Shown here piece by piece: positions 45,113 through 53,733 of a DNA stretch of 64,000 nt; positions within the stretch are counted from its first letter, which is position 1, and every line of letters starts with the position of its first letter. Source of the stretch: Clostridium aestuarii (GTDB lineage Bacteria > Bacillota > Clostridia > Clostridiales > Clostridiaceae). Both the position numbers and the translations under genes were made by a program. The stretch is from the NCBI RefSeq assembly GCF_026735135.1, contig NZ_JAPQER010000003.1, positions 248,001 through 312,000 of the forward strand, read 5' to 3'. The notes under the pieces are model-generated. The model did not search any database, had not been told where the DNA came from, and was given only the letters and a program-made list of their open reading frames with translations.

Positions 45113-46771
45113 ATGGGATTAGCACTAATAGCTTTAATACCTATCATTTTTGTAGGTGTATTAATGATAGGATTTAACTGGCCATCAACAAAGGCGATGC
45201 CAGTAGGATTTATTTTAGCAGGTATAATAGCAACTATATTTTGGAAAATGCCAGGCAAGTGGATAGCTGCAGCTACAATTTGTGGAGCAATTAATACTAT
45301 AGATATATTGCTAATAGTATACGGTGCGTTGTTAATACTACAAATAATGAGGAAGAGTGGAGGAATTAATGGAATAGCTCAATCAATGGCGAATGTGTCC
45401 ACTGATAGAAGGGTTCAAGTTATTGTAATCGGTTTCCTTATGGAAGCTTTCTTTGAAGGTGCAGCAGGGTTTGGAACTCCAGCAGCAGTAGCAGCACCAT
45501 TGTTAGTAGGATTAGGTTTTCCACCATTAATAGCAGCGATGGTGGCATTGATTGGTAATAGTGCACCTGTTTCTTATGGAGCTGCTGGTACACCGTTGAT
45601 TGGTGGATTTGCTAATTTAGAAACCATAGTTAAAAATGTAGGATATAATGGAGAATTCCATGCTTTGTTAGCAAGTGTAGGTGGGTTTACAGCTATTTTA
45701 CATTTTCTTGTAGGCTCGTTTATTCCATTAGCTATGGTTTGTACTATGACTTTAATAGCCGATAAAAGTATAAAAAAAGGATTAGAAGTGTGGCCATTGG
45801 CACTATTTGGGGGATTAGTATTTACAGTACCAGAGGTAGTAATTGCAAATGTTGTTGGACCAGAACTTCCGTCATTACTAGGTTCATTAATTGCAATACC
45901 AATATTTGTTTCAATAATAAAAAAAGGACTATTTGTACCTAAAAACAACTGGGATTTCAAGCCTGTTGAAGAATGGGAAGAAGATTGGCAAGGAGAAGTT
46001 GCAGCATCTTGTGATAAAAGTAATAATGGACAAGCTATGAGTGCAGGTAAAGCGTGGGCACCATATGTATTAATTGGTATATTGTTATTACTAGGACGTC
46101 TAAAATGGATTGGAATTACTCCTATACTTAAGTCATGGGATATAACTTGGCATAATATTCTTGGAACATCAATAAGCAGAGGAATTACACCATTGTATAA
46201 TCCAGGAATTATTCCATTTATGTTGGTAGCACTAGTAATTCCATTTATGCATGGGCTTGATAGAAAAGAAGCTTTTAAAGCATGGGGAGAGACGTTGAAG
46301 CAGATTAAATCAGCTGCAATAGCACTATTCTTTGCTTTAGGAATGACATATATATTGATGAATTCAGGCGCTGCTACAGGTGCAGATTCAATGCTAATTG
46401 TTATGGCTAAAACTGCAGCAGTATTGGCTGGTAGTGGATGGTATATAATAGCACCAATTGTAGGAGCATTAGGATCATTTATTTCAGGTAGTGCTACAGT
46501 TTCAGATATTATGTTTGGGGGATTGCAATTAAGCGCAGCTAAAGAAATTGGGCTTCCTATTATACCAATACTAAGTTTGCAGGCAATAGGAGGAGCAGCA
46601 GGAAATATGATTTGTGTGCATAATGTTGTTGCAGCATTGACAACAGTTGGATTAATAGGTAAAGAAGGAAAAATTTTAAGAAATAATATAAAAATTGCAT
46701 TATGTTATTGTGTAGCAAGTGGGATTTTTGCAGTTATTATTGTTAAGATTTTTATGCCAAATATATTTTAG
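45113..46771 (+). CDS. lctP: Lactate permease 1 (LctP/LldP family)
   Basis: A 552-residue polytopic membrane protein with 12 or more helices, matching the LctP family: 'WPSTKAMPVGFI', 'FFEGAAGFGTPAAVAAPLLVGLGFPP' (in pieces), 'LIGNSAPVSYGAAGTP', 'GALGSFISGSATVSDIMFGG' and 'GGAAGNMICVHNVVAA'. It imports lactate with a cation. The ATG has AAGGGGTGAG. It has its own operator region and a terminator behind, so it is expressed separately from the etf-ldh genes but under a similar promoter. Confidence 0.93.
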   Translation: MGLALIALIPIIFVGVLMIGFNWPSTKAMPVGFILAGIIATIFWKMPGKWIAAATICGAINTIDILLIVYGALLILQIMRKSGGINGIAQSMANVSTDRRVQVIVIGFLMEAFFEGAAGFGTPAAVAAPLLVGLGFPPLIAAMVALIGNSAPVSYGAAGTPLIGGFANLETIVKNVGYNGEFHALLASVGGFTAILHFLVGSFIPLAMVCTMTLIADKSIKKGLEVWPLALFGGLVFTVPEVVIANVVGPELPSLLGSLIAIPIFVSIIKKGLFVPKNNWDFKPVEEWEEDWQGEVAASCDKSNNGQAMSAGKAWAPYVLIGILLLLGRLKWIGITPILKSWDITWHNILGTSISRGITPLYNPGIIPFMLVALVIPFMHGLDRKEAFKAWGETLKQIKSAAIALFFALGMTYILMNSGAATGADSMLIVMAKTAAVLAGSGWYIIAPIVGALGSFISGSATVSDIMFGGLQLSAAKEIGLPIIPILSLQAIGGAAGNMICVHNVVAALTTVGLIGKEGKILRNNIKIALCYCVASGIFAVIIVKIFMPNIF

Positions 46772-46809
46772 AATAACTTGAGTTTTAATTGATGCGTTTT
46801 TAATAATTT

Positions 46810-46857
46810 CCACTGTATCAGTATATTAAGTTTGTATATTGGTACAGTGGTCTTTTA
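46810..46857 (+). terminator. Terminator of lactate permease 1
   Basis: CCACTGTATCAGTATA and TATATTGGTACAGTGG form an imperfect long stem followed by TCTTTTAATTTT. Confidence 0.75.
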
Positions 46858-47059
46858 ATTTTAAAGGCTTATATATAATAGTATATTTTTAAATAACTAC
46901 TTTTCTTAAAATCATACAATAATCTTTAATATTCTTATCTATATTAAAATCTATTTTCTCTGTTTTATTAATCGATAAAAAACAAACTATATGTTTTAAA
47001 TCTATAGTAGCTGCATACAATCATTATATTTGAATTTATTAATTAATAAATTAGTATAC

Positions 47060-47075
47060 TGTTAACTTGTTAACA
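47060..47075. promoter_or_regulatory. Rex-type redox operator upstream of etfB1
   Basis: TGTTAA-CTTG-TTAACA, with an additional A on the right, so 17 of 18 positions match TTGTTAANNNNTTAACAA. It is the second Rex-like box of the locus, in the same relative order as at 44700. Confidence 0.65.
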
Positions 47076-47082
47076 ATATGTG

Positions 47083-47132
47083 AACACCCTTGTATTCATG
47101 TAAAGGATTACATGAATACAAGGGTGTTTTAT
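47083..47132 (+). terminator. Very strong terminator-like hairpin in the etfB1 upstream region
   Basis: AACACCCTTGTATTCATGTAA, loop AGGA, and the exact complement ending GGGTGTT with a TTTTATT tail. It lies 310 bases after the permease stop and 8 bases right of the Rex box, so it would stop any transcript that starts left of it. Confidence 0.75.
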
Positions 47133-47208
47133 TAATTATATCAAATCATACAGTATATATTTATTTATAAATATGTAAAATATTTATAATTGTGACATAA
47201 GTTTGATA

Positions 47209-47230
47209 AATAACTAACTACTTCATAAAT
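47209..47230 (+). promoter_or_regulatory. Conserved 22-base element, copy 2
   Basis: AAGTTTGA-TAAA-TAACTAACTA; one base differs from copy 1 outside the spacer. It is about 420 bases before the etfB1 start. Confidence 0.55.
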
Positions 47231-47361
47231 CATATAAAAAACGAAAATATTAAAAAAATATTATAATGATTAATTTGAATACAATTAGGGATAAATCATA
47301 CGTTTTTAATTTATTAACCTATTTAAAATCCCCTAAAATACAAGTGTTAATGATATAACAA

Positions 47362-47421
47362 TTGTAGAGATAATTAAAAATATATGATAGTATCTAAATA
47401 AATAAACCGATTGTCTGACCA
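47362..47421 (+). promoter_or_regulatory. Promoter and FadR-type operator of etfB1-etfA1-ldh1
   Basis: TTGTAG (47362-47367), 18-base spacer, GATAGT (47386-47391), then TTGTCTGACCA (47411-47421). The 14 bases GATTGTCTGACCAG are identical to those in the permease 1 promoter, and much of the preceding 100 bases is recognisably similar, so the two promoters are paralogous. Confidence 0.6.
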
Positions 47422-47650
47422 GTAAGTGATATAAAATTAAAAAGTAGTTACTTTCTAATTTTAAAAAATCTAATTATAATAACTGTTTAATATTTAGTTT
47501 TTATCTGGATACAGATTGTGAAAAATTTAAAGGTTTACATGTGAAAAATTTATATAAATTATTTTGTATTATTGATTCATATAAAAGCATATTACGGTAT
47601 GACGACCTTACCTTAAATAAATATATATTTTAGAAATGGAGGAAATAAAT

Positions 47651-48439
47651 ATGGAAATGATAGTTTGTATTAAACAAGTTCCAGGAAGTTCAAATGTACA
47701 AGTTGACCCAGTAACAGGGGTGTTAAAAAGAGATGGTGTTGAGTCTAAGATGAACCCATATGATTTATTTGCTCTTGAAACAGCATTAAAAATTAAAGAG
47801 GAAAGAGGAGGAATAGTAAAAGTAATAAGCATGGGACCTCCTCAATCAATGGATGTTATAAAAGAAGCATATATGATGGGAGCAGATGAAGGTACGTTAC
47901 TTTCAGATAGAAAATTTGCAGGAGCAGATGTTTTAGCAACATCGTACACTATATCACAAGGAGTAAGAAAGTTAGGAAAATATGATCTTATAATATGTGG
48001 AAAACAAACAACAGATGGAGATACAGCTCAGGTAGGTCCAGAAATGGCAGAATATTTAAAGATTCCTCATGTAGCTAATGTTTTAGAAATACTTGAGATT
48101 AAACAGGATTCAGTAGTTGTAAAAATGGATATGCCAAATGCAATAGAAATCGTAGATATCAAGTATCCTTGCCTTATAACAGTTGAAAAAGACATTATGC
48201 AGCCAAGACTACCATCTTATAAGAAAAAACTTGAAACAAAAGATAAGAAAATTAATGTAATAAGTTTAAAAGATTTTGAAGATCAGGATGAAAATAAATA
48301 TGGATTAAATGGTTCGCCAACACAAGTTGAAAGAATATTCCCACCATCACATGATAAGAAACAAGAAAAATGGAAGGGAAGCGGTGAAGAATTAACTATT
48401 AAGATAGGAAATAAGTTAAGAGAACTTAAGTTTGCATAG
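47651..48439 (+). CDS. etfB: Electron-transfer flavoprotein beta subunit, lactate dehydrogenase partner (LctB type)
   Basis: The 262-residue EtfB begins '[18 protein letters not shown]' with the nucleotide-binding '[24 protein letters not shown]' block (in pieces) and '[19 protein letters not shown]' near residue 125, typical for EtfB of flavin-based bifurcating systems. It pairs with the ferredoxin-domain EtfA and the FAD-linked dehydrogenase downstream, the LctBCD arrangement described in Acetobacterium woodii. The start chosen is ATG 47651 with GGAGGAAA; the in-frame ATG at 47636 lies on top of that site. Confidence 0.92.
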   Translation: MEMIVCIKQVPGSSNVQVDPVTGVLKRDGVESKMNPYDLFALETALKIKEERGGIVKVISMGPPQSMDVIKEAYMMGADEGTLLSDRKFAGADVLATSYTISQGVRKLGKYDLIICGKQTTDGDTAQVGPEMAEYLKIPHVANVLEILEIKQDSVVVKMDMPNAIEIVDIKYPCLITVEKDIMQPRLPSYKKKLETKDKKINVISLKDFEDQDENKYGLNGSPTQVERIFPPSHDKKQEKWKGSGEELTIKIGNKLRELKFA

Positions 48440-48502
48440 GAAGAAAAATATATGAGTTATAGTAATTAATTTGAATTATTTTAATTTTAAGGAGGTATAG
48501 AA

Positions 48503-49726
48503 ATGGGAAGATTATTAGTACATCAAGAAAAATTAAATAAAAAAATAATAGATCAATTAATGAATATATGCCCATTTAATGCGATGGAAGAAAAAGATGG
48601 GAAAATAGATATAACAGCAGGATGTAAAATGTGTAGACTCTGTGTTAAAAAAGGACCAAAAGGTGTAGTGGAATTTGTTGAAGATAAAGCAAAGCCTGCA
48701 GTAGATAAGAGTAAATGGAGAGGAATTGCTGTTTATGTTGACCATGTAGATGGAAATATACATCCAGTAACTATGGAGCTTATAGGAAAGGGAAAAGAAC
48801 TAGCAGCTAAGATAAATCATCCGGTGTACTGTGTATTTATAGGACATAATATTAAAGATAAGGCAGAAGATTTATTACGTTATGGTGTTGATGAAGTTTT
48901 TGTTTATGATTATGAAGAACTAAAGAACTTTAGAATAGAACCATATGCAGCAGCTTTTGAAGACTTTGTAAATAAGGTCAAACCATCATCAATTTTAGTT
49001 GGAGCTACAACTGTAGGAAGATCTCTTGCACCAAGAATGGCTGCAAGATTTAGAACAGGACTTACAGCAGATTGTACAATATTAGATGTCAAACCAAATA
49101 CAGATTTAGATCAAATAAGACCTGCATTTGGTGGAAATATAATGGCTCATATTCATACTCCAAATAATAGACCACAATTAGCAACAGTTAGATACAAAAT
49201 ATTTGATGCTCCAGAAAAAAGTAAAGAAAAAGCAGGAAAAATAACTGTTTGTGAAATGGATACAGCTAAATTTATATCAAACATAACAGTATGTGATGTA
49301 ATTGAAAAAGAAAAAGAAGAAAGTATTTCAGAAGCAGAAGTGATTGTAGCAGTAGGAAGAGGATTAAAGACACAAAAAGATATGGCAATGGTTCAAGAAC
49401 TTGCTGATCTTTTAGAGGCAAAGGTAGCAGGAACAAGACCGCTTGTTGAAGCGGGATGGATAGATGCTAGACAGCAAATAGGGTTAAGTGGAAGAACTGT
49501 TAAACCGAAATTAATAATTACATTAGGAATTTCAGGAGCTATTCAGTTTGTAGCTGGTATGGATAATTCAGAGTGCATATTTGCTATTAATAAAGATGAA
49601 AATGCTTCAGTAATTAAGGTTGCAAACTATGCAGTAATAGGAGATATGTATGAAATAGTTCCACAATTAATTGAAAACTTAAAAGGTGGAAAAGGATTTG
49701 CAGAAGCAGCAGCAACAGTAAAATAG
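48503..49726 (+). CDS. etfA: Electron-transfer flavoprotein alpha subunit with N-terminal Fe-S domain (LctC type)
   Basis: The 407-residue EtfA has an extra N-terminal ~75-residue domain with four cysteines (C23, then C41-x2-C44-x2-C47), enough for one [4Fe-4S] cluster. A normal EtfA core follows, and the C-terminal FAD domain has 'AGTRPLVEAGWIDARQQIGLSG' and 'LGISGAIQFVAGM' (in pieces). The Fe-S domain is the expected docking site for reduced ferredoxin in confurcating lactate dehydrogenase (established for the LctBCD type; inferred here). The last Cys of CxxCxxCxxxCP is replaced: the motif reads CxxCxxCxxxGP. Confidence 0.9.
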   Translation: MGRLLVHQEKLNKKIIDQLMNICPFNAMEEKDGKIDITAGCKMCRLCVKKGPKGVVEFVEDKAKPAVDKSKWRGIAVYVDHVDGNIHPVTMELIGKGKELAAKINHPVYCVFIGHNIKDKAEDLLRYGVDEVFVYDYEELKNFRIEPYAAAFEDFVNKVKPSSILVGATTVGRSLAPRMAARFRTGLTADCTILDVKPNTDLDQIRPAFGGNIMAHIHTPNNRPQLATVRYKIFDAPEKSKEKAGKITVCEMDTAKFISNITVCDVIEKEKEESISEAEVIVAVGRGLKTQKDMAMVQELADLLEAKVAGTRPLVEAGWIDARQQIGLSGRTVKPKLIITLGISGAIQFVAGMDNSECIFAINKDENASVIKVANYAVIGDMYEIVPQLIENLKGGKGFAEAAATVK

Positions 49727-49739
49727 AGTTTGAAAATTA

Positions 49740-49795
49740 GAAGAGTTGACATGTTATCAACAACTATCAACTTTCAATTCTCAACTGTAAACTGA
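49740..49795. repeat. Tract of degenerate TCAACT/AGTTGA words
   Basis: Between etfA1 and ldh1 the words GTTGACA, ATCAACAACT, ATCAACT, TCTCAACT and GTAAACT follow each other within ~55 bases. The words resemble the linker of the hairpin array at 18067-18350. A shorter GACAATTGACAATTGA tract lies at 23628-23643. Confidence 0.5.
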
Positions 49796-49817
49796 ATTAT
49801 AATAGGGAGGTTTAACA

Positions 49818-51218
49818 ATGAATGAATATAGAAAAATAGATGATAAGGATATTGAATTTTTAAAATCAGTAGTTGGACAAGATAACATATTTGTTGGAAA
49901 TGAAATAAGTGAAGATTATAGCCATGATGAATTGGGAGGAATAAGCAATTACCCAGATGCTTTAGTAAAAATACATTCAACTGAAGAAGTTTCAAAGATA
50001 ATGAAACATGCACATGAAAATACTATCTCAGTTGTAGCAAGAGGTTCAGGTACAGGGCTTGTTGGAGCTTCAGTTCCATTACATGGCGGAATAATGATAG
50101 ACTTAACTGAAATGAATAGAATTTTAGAATTAGATGAAGAAAACTTGACATTAACAGTAGAACCAGGTGTTCTATTAATGGAAATAGGAAAATATGTAGA
50201 AGAAAATGATCTTTTCTATCCACCAGATCCAGGTGAAAAGAGTGCTACAATAGGCGGTAATATCAGTACAAATGCAGGTGGAATGAGAGCTGTTAAATAT
50301 GGAGTTACAAGAGATTATGTAAGAGGATTTGAAGTGGTTCTTCCAAGTGGGGAAGTGTTACAATTAGGAGGAAAAGTAGTTAAAAATAGTTCGGGATACA
50401 GTATAAAAGACTTAGTTATAGGTTCTGAAGGTACTTTGGGAATAATTACTAAAGCTGTATTGAAATTATTACCATTACCTAAGAAATCAATAAGCTTGCT
50501 TATCCCATTCCCTAATTTAGATAAATCTATAGAAATGGTACCTAAAATAATAAAATCAAAAGCAGTACCAACTGCTATAGAGTTTATGGAAAGAGATGTT
50601 ATATTAGCGGCAGAAGATTTTTTAGGTAAGAAATTCCCAGATAATTCATCAGATGCATATCTTCTACTAACATTTGATGGAAATACTCCAGAACAAGTTG
50701 AAAAAGATTATTCAGTTGTTGCAGATTTATGTTTGAGTGAAGGCGCATTAGATGTATTTATAGTAGATACAGATGAAAGAAAAGAATCGGTATGGTCAGC
50801 AAGAGGAGCATTTCTTGAAGCAGTTAGTGCATCAACACCAGAGATGGATGAGTGTGATGTTGTTGTACCAAGAAATAAAGTTGCTGAATTTATTAAATAT
50901 ACTCATCAATTGTCAAAAAAATTTAATGTTAGAATACCAAGTTTTGGACATGCTGGAGATGGAAACTTACATGTGTATGTTTGTAAAGACGATTTAAATG
51001 ATGAAGAGTGGGAAAATAAATTAAAAGAAGTATTTAATTGTATGTATAATAAGTCAGTAGAATTAAATGGATTAGTATCTGGAGAACATGGAATAGGATA
51101 TGCTAAGAGAGAATATATGTTTGAACAATATGGAGAAGCATATATGACTATTATGAGAGGAATAAAAGCAGCATTTGACCCAAAAAATATTTTAAATCCA
51201 GGAAAAGTTTGTCAATAA
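49818..51218 (+). CDS. lctD: FAD-linked D-lactate dehydrogenase (LctD/GlcD type)
   Basis: The 466-residue enzyme oxidises D-lactate to pyruvate. It has an N-terminal PCMH/VAO FAD-binding domain with '[16 protein letters not shown]', '[26 protein letters not shown]' (in pieces) and '[17 protein letters not shown]'. The C-terminal FAD-oxidase domain has '[16 protein letters not shown]' and '[14 protein letters not shown]', whose histidines bind metal and substrate. It is the third gene of etfB1-etfA1-lctD. Together they form the presumed confurcating complex, lactate + 2 NAD+ + reduced ferredoxin giving pyruvate + 2 NADH. A decayed copy of its 3' end lies at 56670. Confidence 0.92.
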   Translation: MNEYRKIDDKDIEFLKSVVGQDNIFVGNEISEDYSHDELGGISNYPDALVKIHSTEEVSKIMKHAHENTISVVARGSGTGLVGASVPLHGGIMIDLTEMNRILELDEENLTLTVEPGVLLMEIGKYVEENDLFYPPDPGEKSATIGGNISTNAGGMRAVKYGVTRDYVRGFEVVLPSGEVLQLGGKVVKNSSGYSIKDLVIGSEGTLGIITKAVLKLLPLPKKSISLLIPFPNLDKSIEMVPKIIKSKAVPTAIEFMERDVILAAEDFLGKKFPDNSSDAYLLLTFDGNTPEQVEKDYSVVADLCLSEGALDVFIVDTDERKESVWSARGAFLEAVSASTPEMDECDVVVPRNKVAEFIKYTHQLSKKFNVRIPSFGHAGDGNLHVYVCKDDLNDEEWENKLKEVFNCMYNKSVELNGLVSGEHGIGYAKREYMFEQYGEAYMTIMRGIKAAFDPKNILNPGKVCQ

Positions 51219-51532
51219 ACTAGATGTGATAGCATATTTACTCGCTATAGGGACAAGTCGTGAAAGTAAAATTTTGTAACTTGTCCCAAAATTATTTTTT
51301 GACCTTATACAATTAGGATTAATGTAAAAGATTTTTAATTAAGGATACTCGATTTCAAATATTAAAAAATGAAAGTAATAAAAATATTATAGAGTATTAA
51401 GAAATTCTTAAAAATAACAATAAAAATAAAAAAATATATTAAAAGCATTGATTGTTTGGTAATTTTACGTATTAAATTTATATATTTAAAACAATTATGC
51501 TTTTTGGTGGTTATTTACATGCAAGTTTGACA

Positions 51533-51554
51533 TTTAACTAACTTTAATGTGAAA
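51533..51554 (+). promoter_or_regulatory. Conserved 22-base element, copy 3
   Basis: AAGTTTGA-CATT-TAACTAACTT, about 360 bases before the etfB2 start. Rest of 51219-51680: AT-rich, no gene. A degenerate Rex-like TGTTAA-TAAA-ATAACT lies at 51656-51671. Confidence 0.55.
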
Positions 51555-51683
51555 AGTAGGCTGAACAAAATAATTGAAAAAAATTTTTTCGAAAAATATT
51601 CAACAGAAGGCTTATACAGCTACAACCGATTACATTTTAATGTACGTAAAGGATATGTTAATAAAATAACTATTATAGAAATA

Positions 51684-51748
51684 TTGAACATACTGTGCTA
51701 AACTCATAACATACAAATTGGTAGGACCAATAAATTGGTAGGACCAAT
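51684..51748 (+). promoter_or_regulatory. Promoter with two tandem FadR-type operators before etfB2
   Basis: TTGAAC (51684-51689), 17-base spacer, TAACAT (51707-51712), then two identical dyads ATTGGTAGGACCAAT at 51717-51731 and 51734-51748, 17 bases apart. TTGGTNNNACCAA is the textbook operator of LldR/PdhR-like FadR-subfamily regulators. They cover the expected transcription start. Confidence 0.7.
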
Positions 51749-51913
51749 AAAAATGCTTTTGTAGAAGTTAAATCGAAACAATAGTCATAAAATGGTATTT
51801 TATAAAAATTAAAATACACAATGGTTCTATCAAAAAACAGTTTAATAATGTAAATATATAAAATGTAAACATATACAATAATACAAAAGAAAAGTATAAA
51901 GGAGAGGAAAAGT

Positions 51914-52699
51914 ATGCAGATTCTTATATGTGTAAAACAGGTTCCAGATGATTCTATTGAAATCCATTTGGCTAAGGATAAGAAAAAACCTAATTTGAAT
52001 GGAGCAAGTTTGGTAGCTAATGCATTTGATACATATGCATTAGAGTTAGCAGTTCGTTTTATGGAAGCTAATGGAGGAAATGTTAGTGTATTAAATGTTG
52101 GAGCAGATGATTCTTTAAACACATTAAAAAATTGTCTTGCTGTAGGAGCTAAAGAAGCATTTTTGGTAAAAGATGATTTATATACAGATTTAGATGCTGT
52201 TGGAACAGCTGATGTTTTGGTAGATGCTATTCATAAAATTGAAAAAGACAAAGGTGAAAAATTTGATTTAATTCTTTGTGGAAAGGAATCCACAGATGAA
52301 ATTACTGGTCAAGTAGGAGCAATGCTTGCTGAAAAATTAGGTACAGGCTTTGTTAGTAGTGCGATTGAAATTAATTTAAAAGATGATGCTATGGAAGTTC
52401 ATCAAGAAACTGAAGAAGGATATAATATAGTTTCTTTAGAATCTCCAGCTGTAATAACAGTAAGTAAACCAGATTATGATCCACGTTATCCTACTATTAA
52501 AACTAAGATGAAAAGCCGTAAGGCAGTGATTCCAACTTATTCAGCAGCAGAAATTGGAGAGGTAAAACAAGCAAAAGTACGTTGCATTGAATATGTTGAA
52601 CCTCCTAAGAGAGAGGCTGGTATCAAAATTCAAGAGAAAGATGTTACATTGGCAATAAGTGCTGCTATGGAGCAAATGAAAAAAGATAAGGCAATCTAA
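51914..52699 (+). CDS. etfB: EtfB of the acyl-CoA dehydrogenase-type module, left copy
   Basis: The 261-residue EtfB begins 'MQILICVKQVPDDSIEIHL', with 'LNVGADDSLNTLKNCLAVGA' and 'DLILCGKESTDEITGQVG'. It is clearly different from EtfB1 at 47651 but nearly identical to the copy at 57440. It pairs with EtfA 21 bases downstream and can pass electrons between a dehydrogenase and an acyl-CoA dehydrogenase. The module order etfB-etfA-oxidase-acd suggests one operon. It has an AAAGGAGAGG ribosome site. Confidence 0.92.
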   Translation: MQILICVKQVPDDSIEIHLAKDKKKPNLNGASLVANAFDTYALELAVRFMEANGGNVSVLNVGADDSLNTLKNCLAVGAKEAFLVKDDLYTDLDAVGTADVLVDAIHKIEKDKGEKFDLILCGKESTDEITGQVGAMLAEKLGTGFVSSAIEINLKDDAMEVHQETEEGYNIVSLESPAVITVSKPDYDPRYPTIKTKMKSRKAVIPTYSAAEIGEVKQAKVRCIEYVEPPKREAGIKIQEKDVTLAISAAMEQMKKDKAI

Positions 52700-52719
52700 T
52701 TAAGGGGGAAAACAAGAGT

Positions 52720-53658
52720 ATGAAAGCATTATTGTTTATTGAAACAGATGGAGAAAAAGTTTTAGGCGGAAGCCTTGAAGTGGTTAGTGCAGTAAAAGCA
52801 TTAGATGCAGAAGGAACAGCTCTTGTAGTAGGTAATAGGGCTGCTGCAGATACAGTAGCTGCTTTAGGAATTCCAGTTATTTTTGCAGATGCTGCTACAG
52901 ACTGTGATACTTTGACAGAAGTATTATCAGAAACTGTTAAGGAACAAAATCCAGATATGGTTCTATTAGCCAATACAGCATTGGCTAAAGATATTGCACC
53001 ACGTATTTCAGGACGTATGAGTTTAGGATGTGTAAGTGATGTAATAGGAATGAGTAAAACTGATGATAAAGTTATATATACTAGACCGGCTTATGGTGGT
53101 ACAATTTTAGAAAATATCGAAGTAGAAGGCACAGCCGTAGTTACAGTTAGAAATGGAAGTTTCCCAAAACCAGAGGCTGCTTCAAATGCAGGTGTTACAG
53201 AGAAAAAAGTAGAAATTCCAGCTGATGCTGTTAAGGCAAAAATTGTTGATACAGTAAAAGAAATTTCTGAATCTGTTAATTTAGAAGAAGCAGAAGTTAT
53301 TGTTGCTGGTGGACGTGGAATGGGAAATGTAGAAAATTTCAAACTTGTTGAAGAATTAGCACGTGTACTTGGTGGTGTAGTAGGTGCAACAAGACCACCA
53401 ATTGAAGATGGATGGATTTCTCGTGCACACCAAGTTGGACAATCAGGAAAGATTGTAGCACCAAAACTTTATATTGCATGTGGTATTTCTGGAGCAACAC
53501 AACATACATCTGGAATATCAGGTTCTAATTATATTGTGGCAATTAATAAAGATGAAGAAGCTCCAATTTTTGAAATGGCTAATTTAGGTATTGTTGGAAA
53601 TGTAAATGACATTCTTCCAGTTATGATTGAAGAAATGAAGAAAGCAAAAGCAGAGTAA
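52720..53658 (+). CDS. etfA: EtfA of the acyl-CoA dehydrogenase-type module, left copy
   Basis: A 312-residue EtfA without the Fe-S extension found in EtfA1. The N-terminal domain is Ala/Val-rich. The C-terminal FAD domain has 'VIVAGGRGMGNVENFKLVEELA', 'VGATRPPIEDGWISRAHQVGQSG' (in pieces) and 'YIACGISGATQHTSGISGSN'. Without a ferredoxin domain, bifurcation would have to reduce free ferredoxin, as in Bcd-Etf complexes. Arginine codons here include many CGT, unlike the AGA-only style of etfA1. Confidence 0.92.
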   Translation: MKALLFIETDGEKVLGGSLEVVSAVKALDAEGTALVVGNRAAADTVAALGIPVIFADAATDCDTLTEVLSETVKEQNPDMVLLANTALAKDIAPRISGRMSLGCVSDVIGMSKTDDKVIYTRPAYGGTILENIEVEGTAVVTVRNGSFPKPEAASNAGVTEKKVEIPADAVKAKIVDTVKEISESVNLEEAEVIVAGGRGMGNVENFKLVEELARVLGGVVGATRPPIEDGWISRAHQVGQSGKIVAPKLYIACGISGATQHTSGISGSNYIVAINKDEEAPIFEMANLGIVGNVNDILPVMIEEMKKAKAE

Positions 53659-53733
53659 AGGTTTCTCTGCTTCTTAGCTTAAGAATGAAAACAAAAGATG
53701 GATTTCATAATAAATTAGAAAGGAATGATTATT

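Noticed and set aside
44615..47132. Riboswitch in the lactate permease or etfB1 leader
   Set aside because: Only terminator-type hairpins and operator dyads are visible; no known aptamer consensus.
51656..51671. TGTTAA-TAAA-ATAACT (also in the right copy near 57230) as a third Rex box
   Set aside because: The right half-site has two mismatches of six and it lies before a promoter that already has FadR-type operators; too weak to list as a site.
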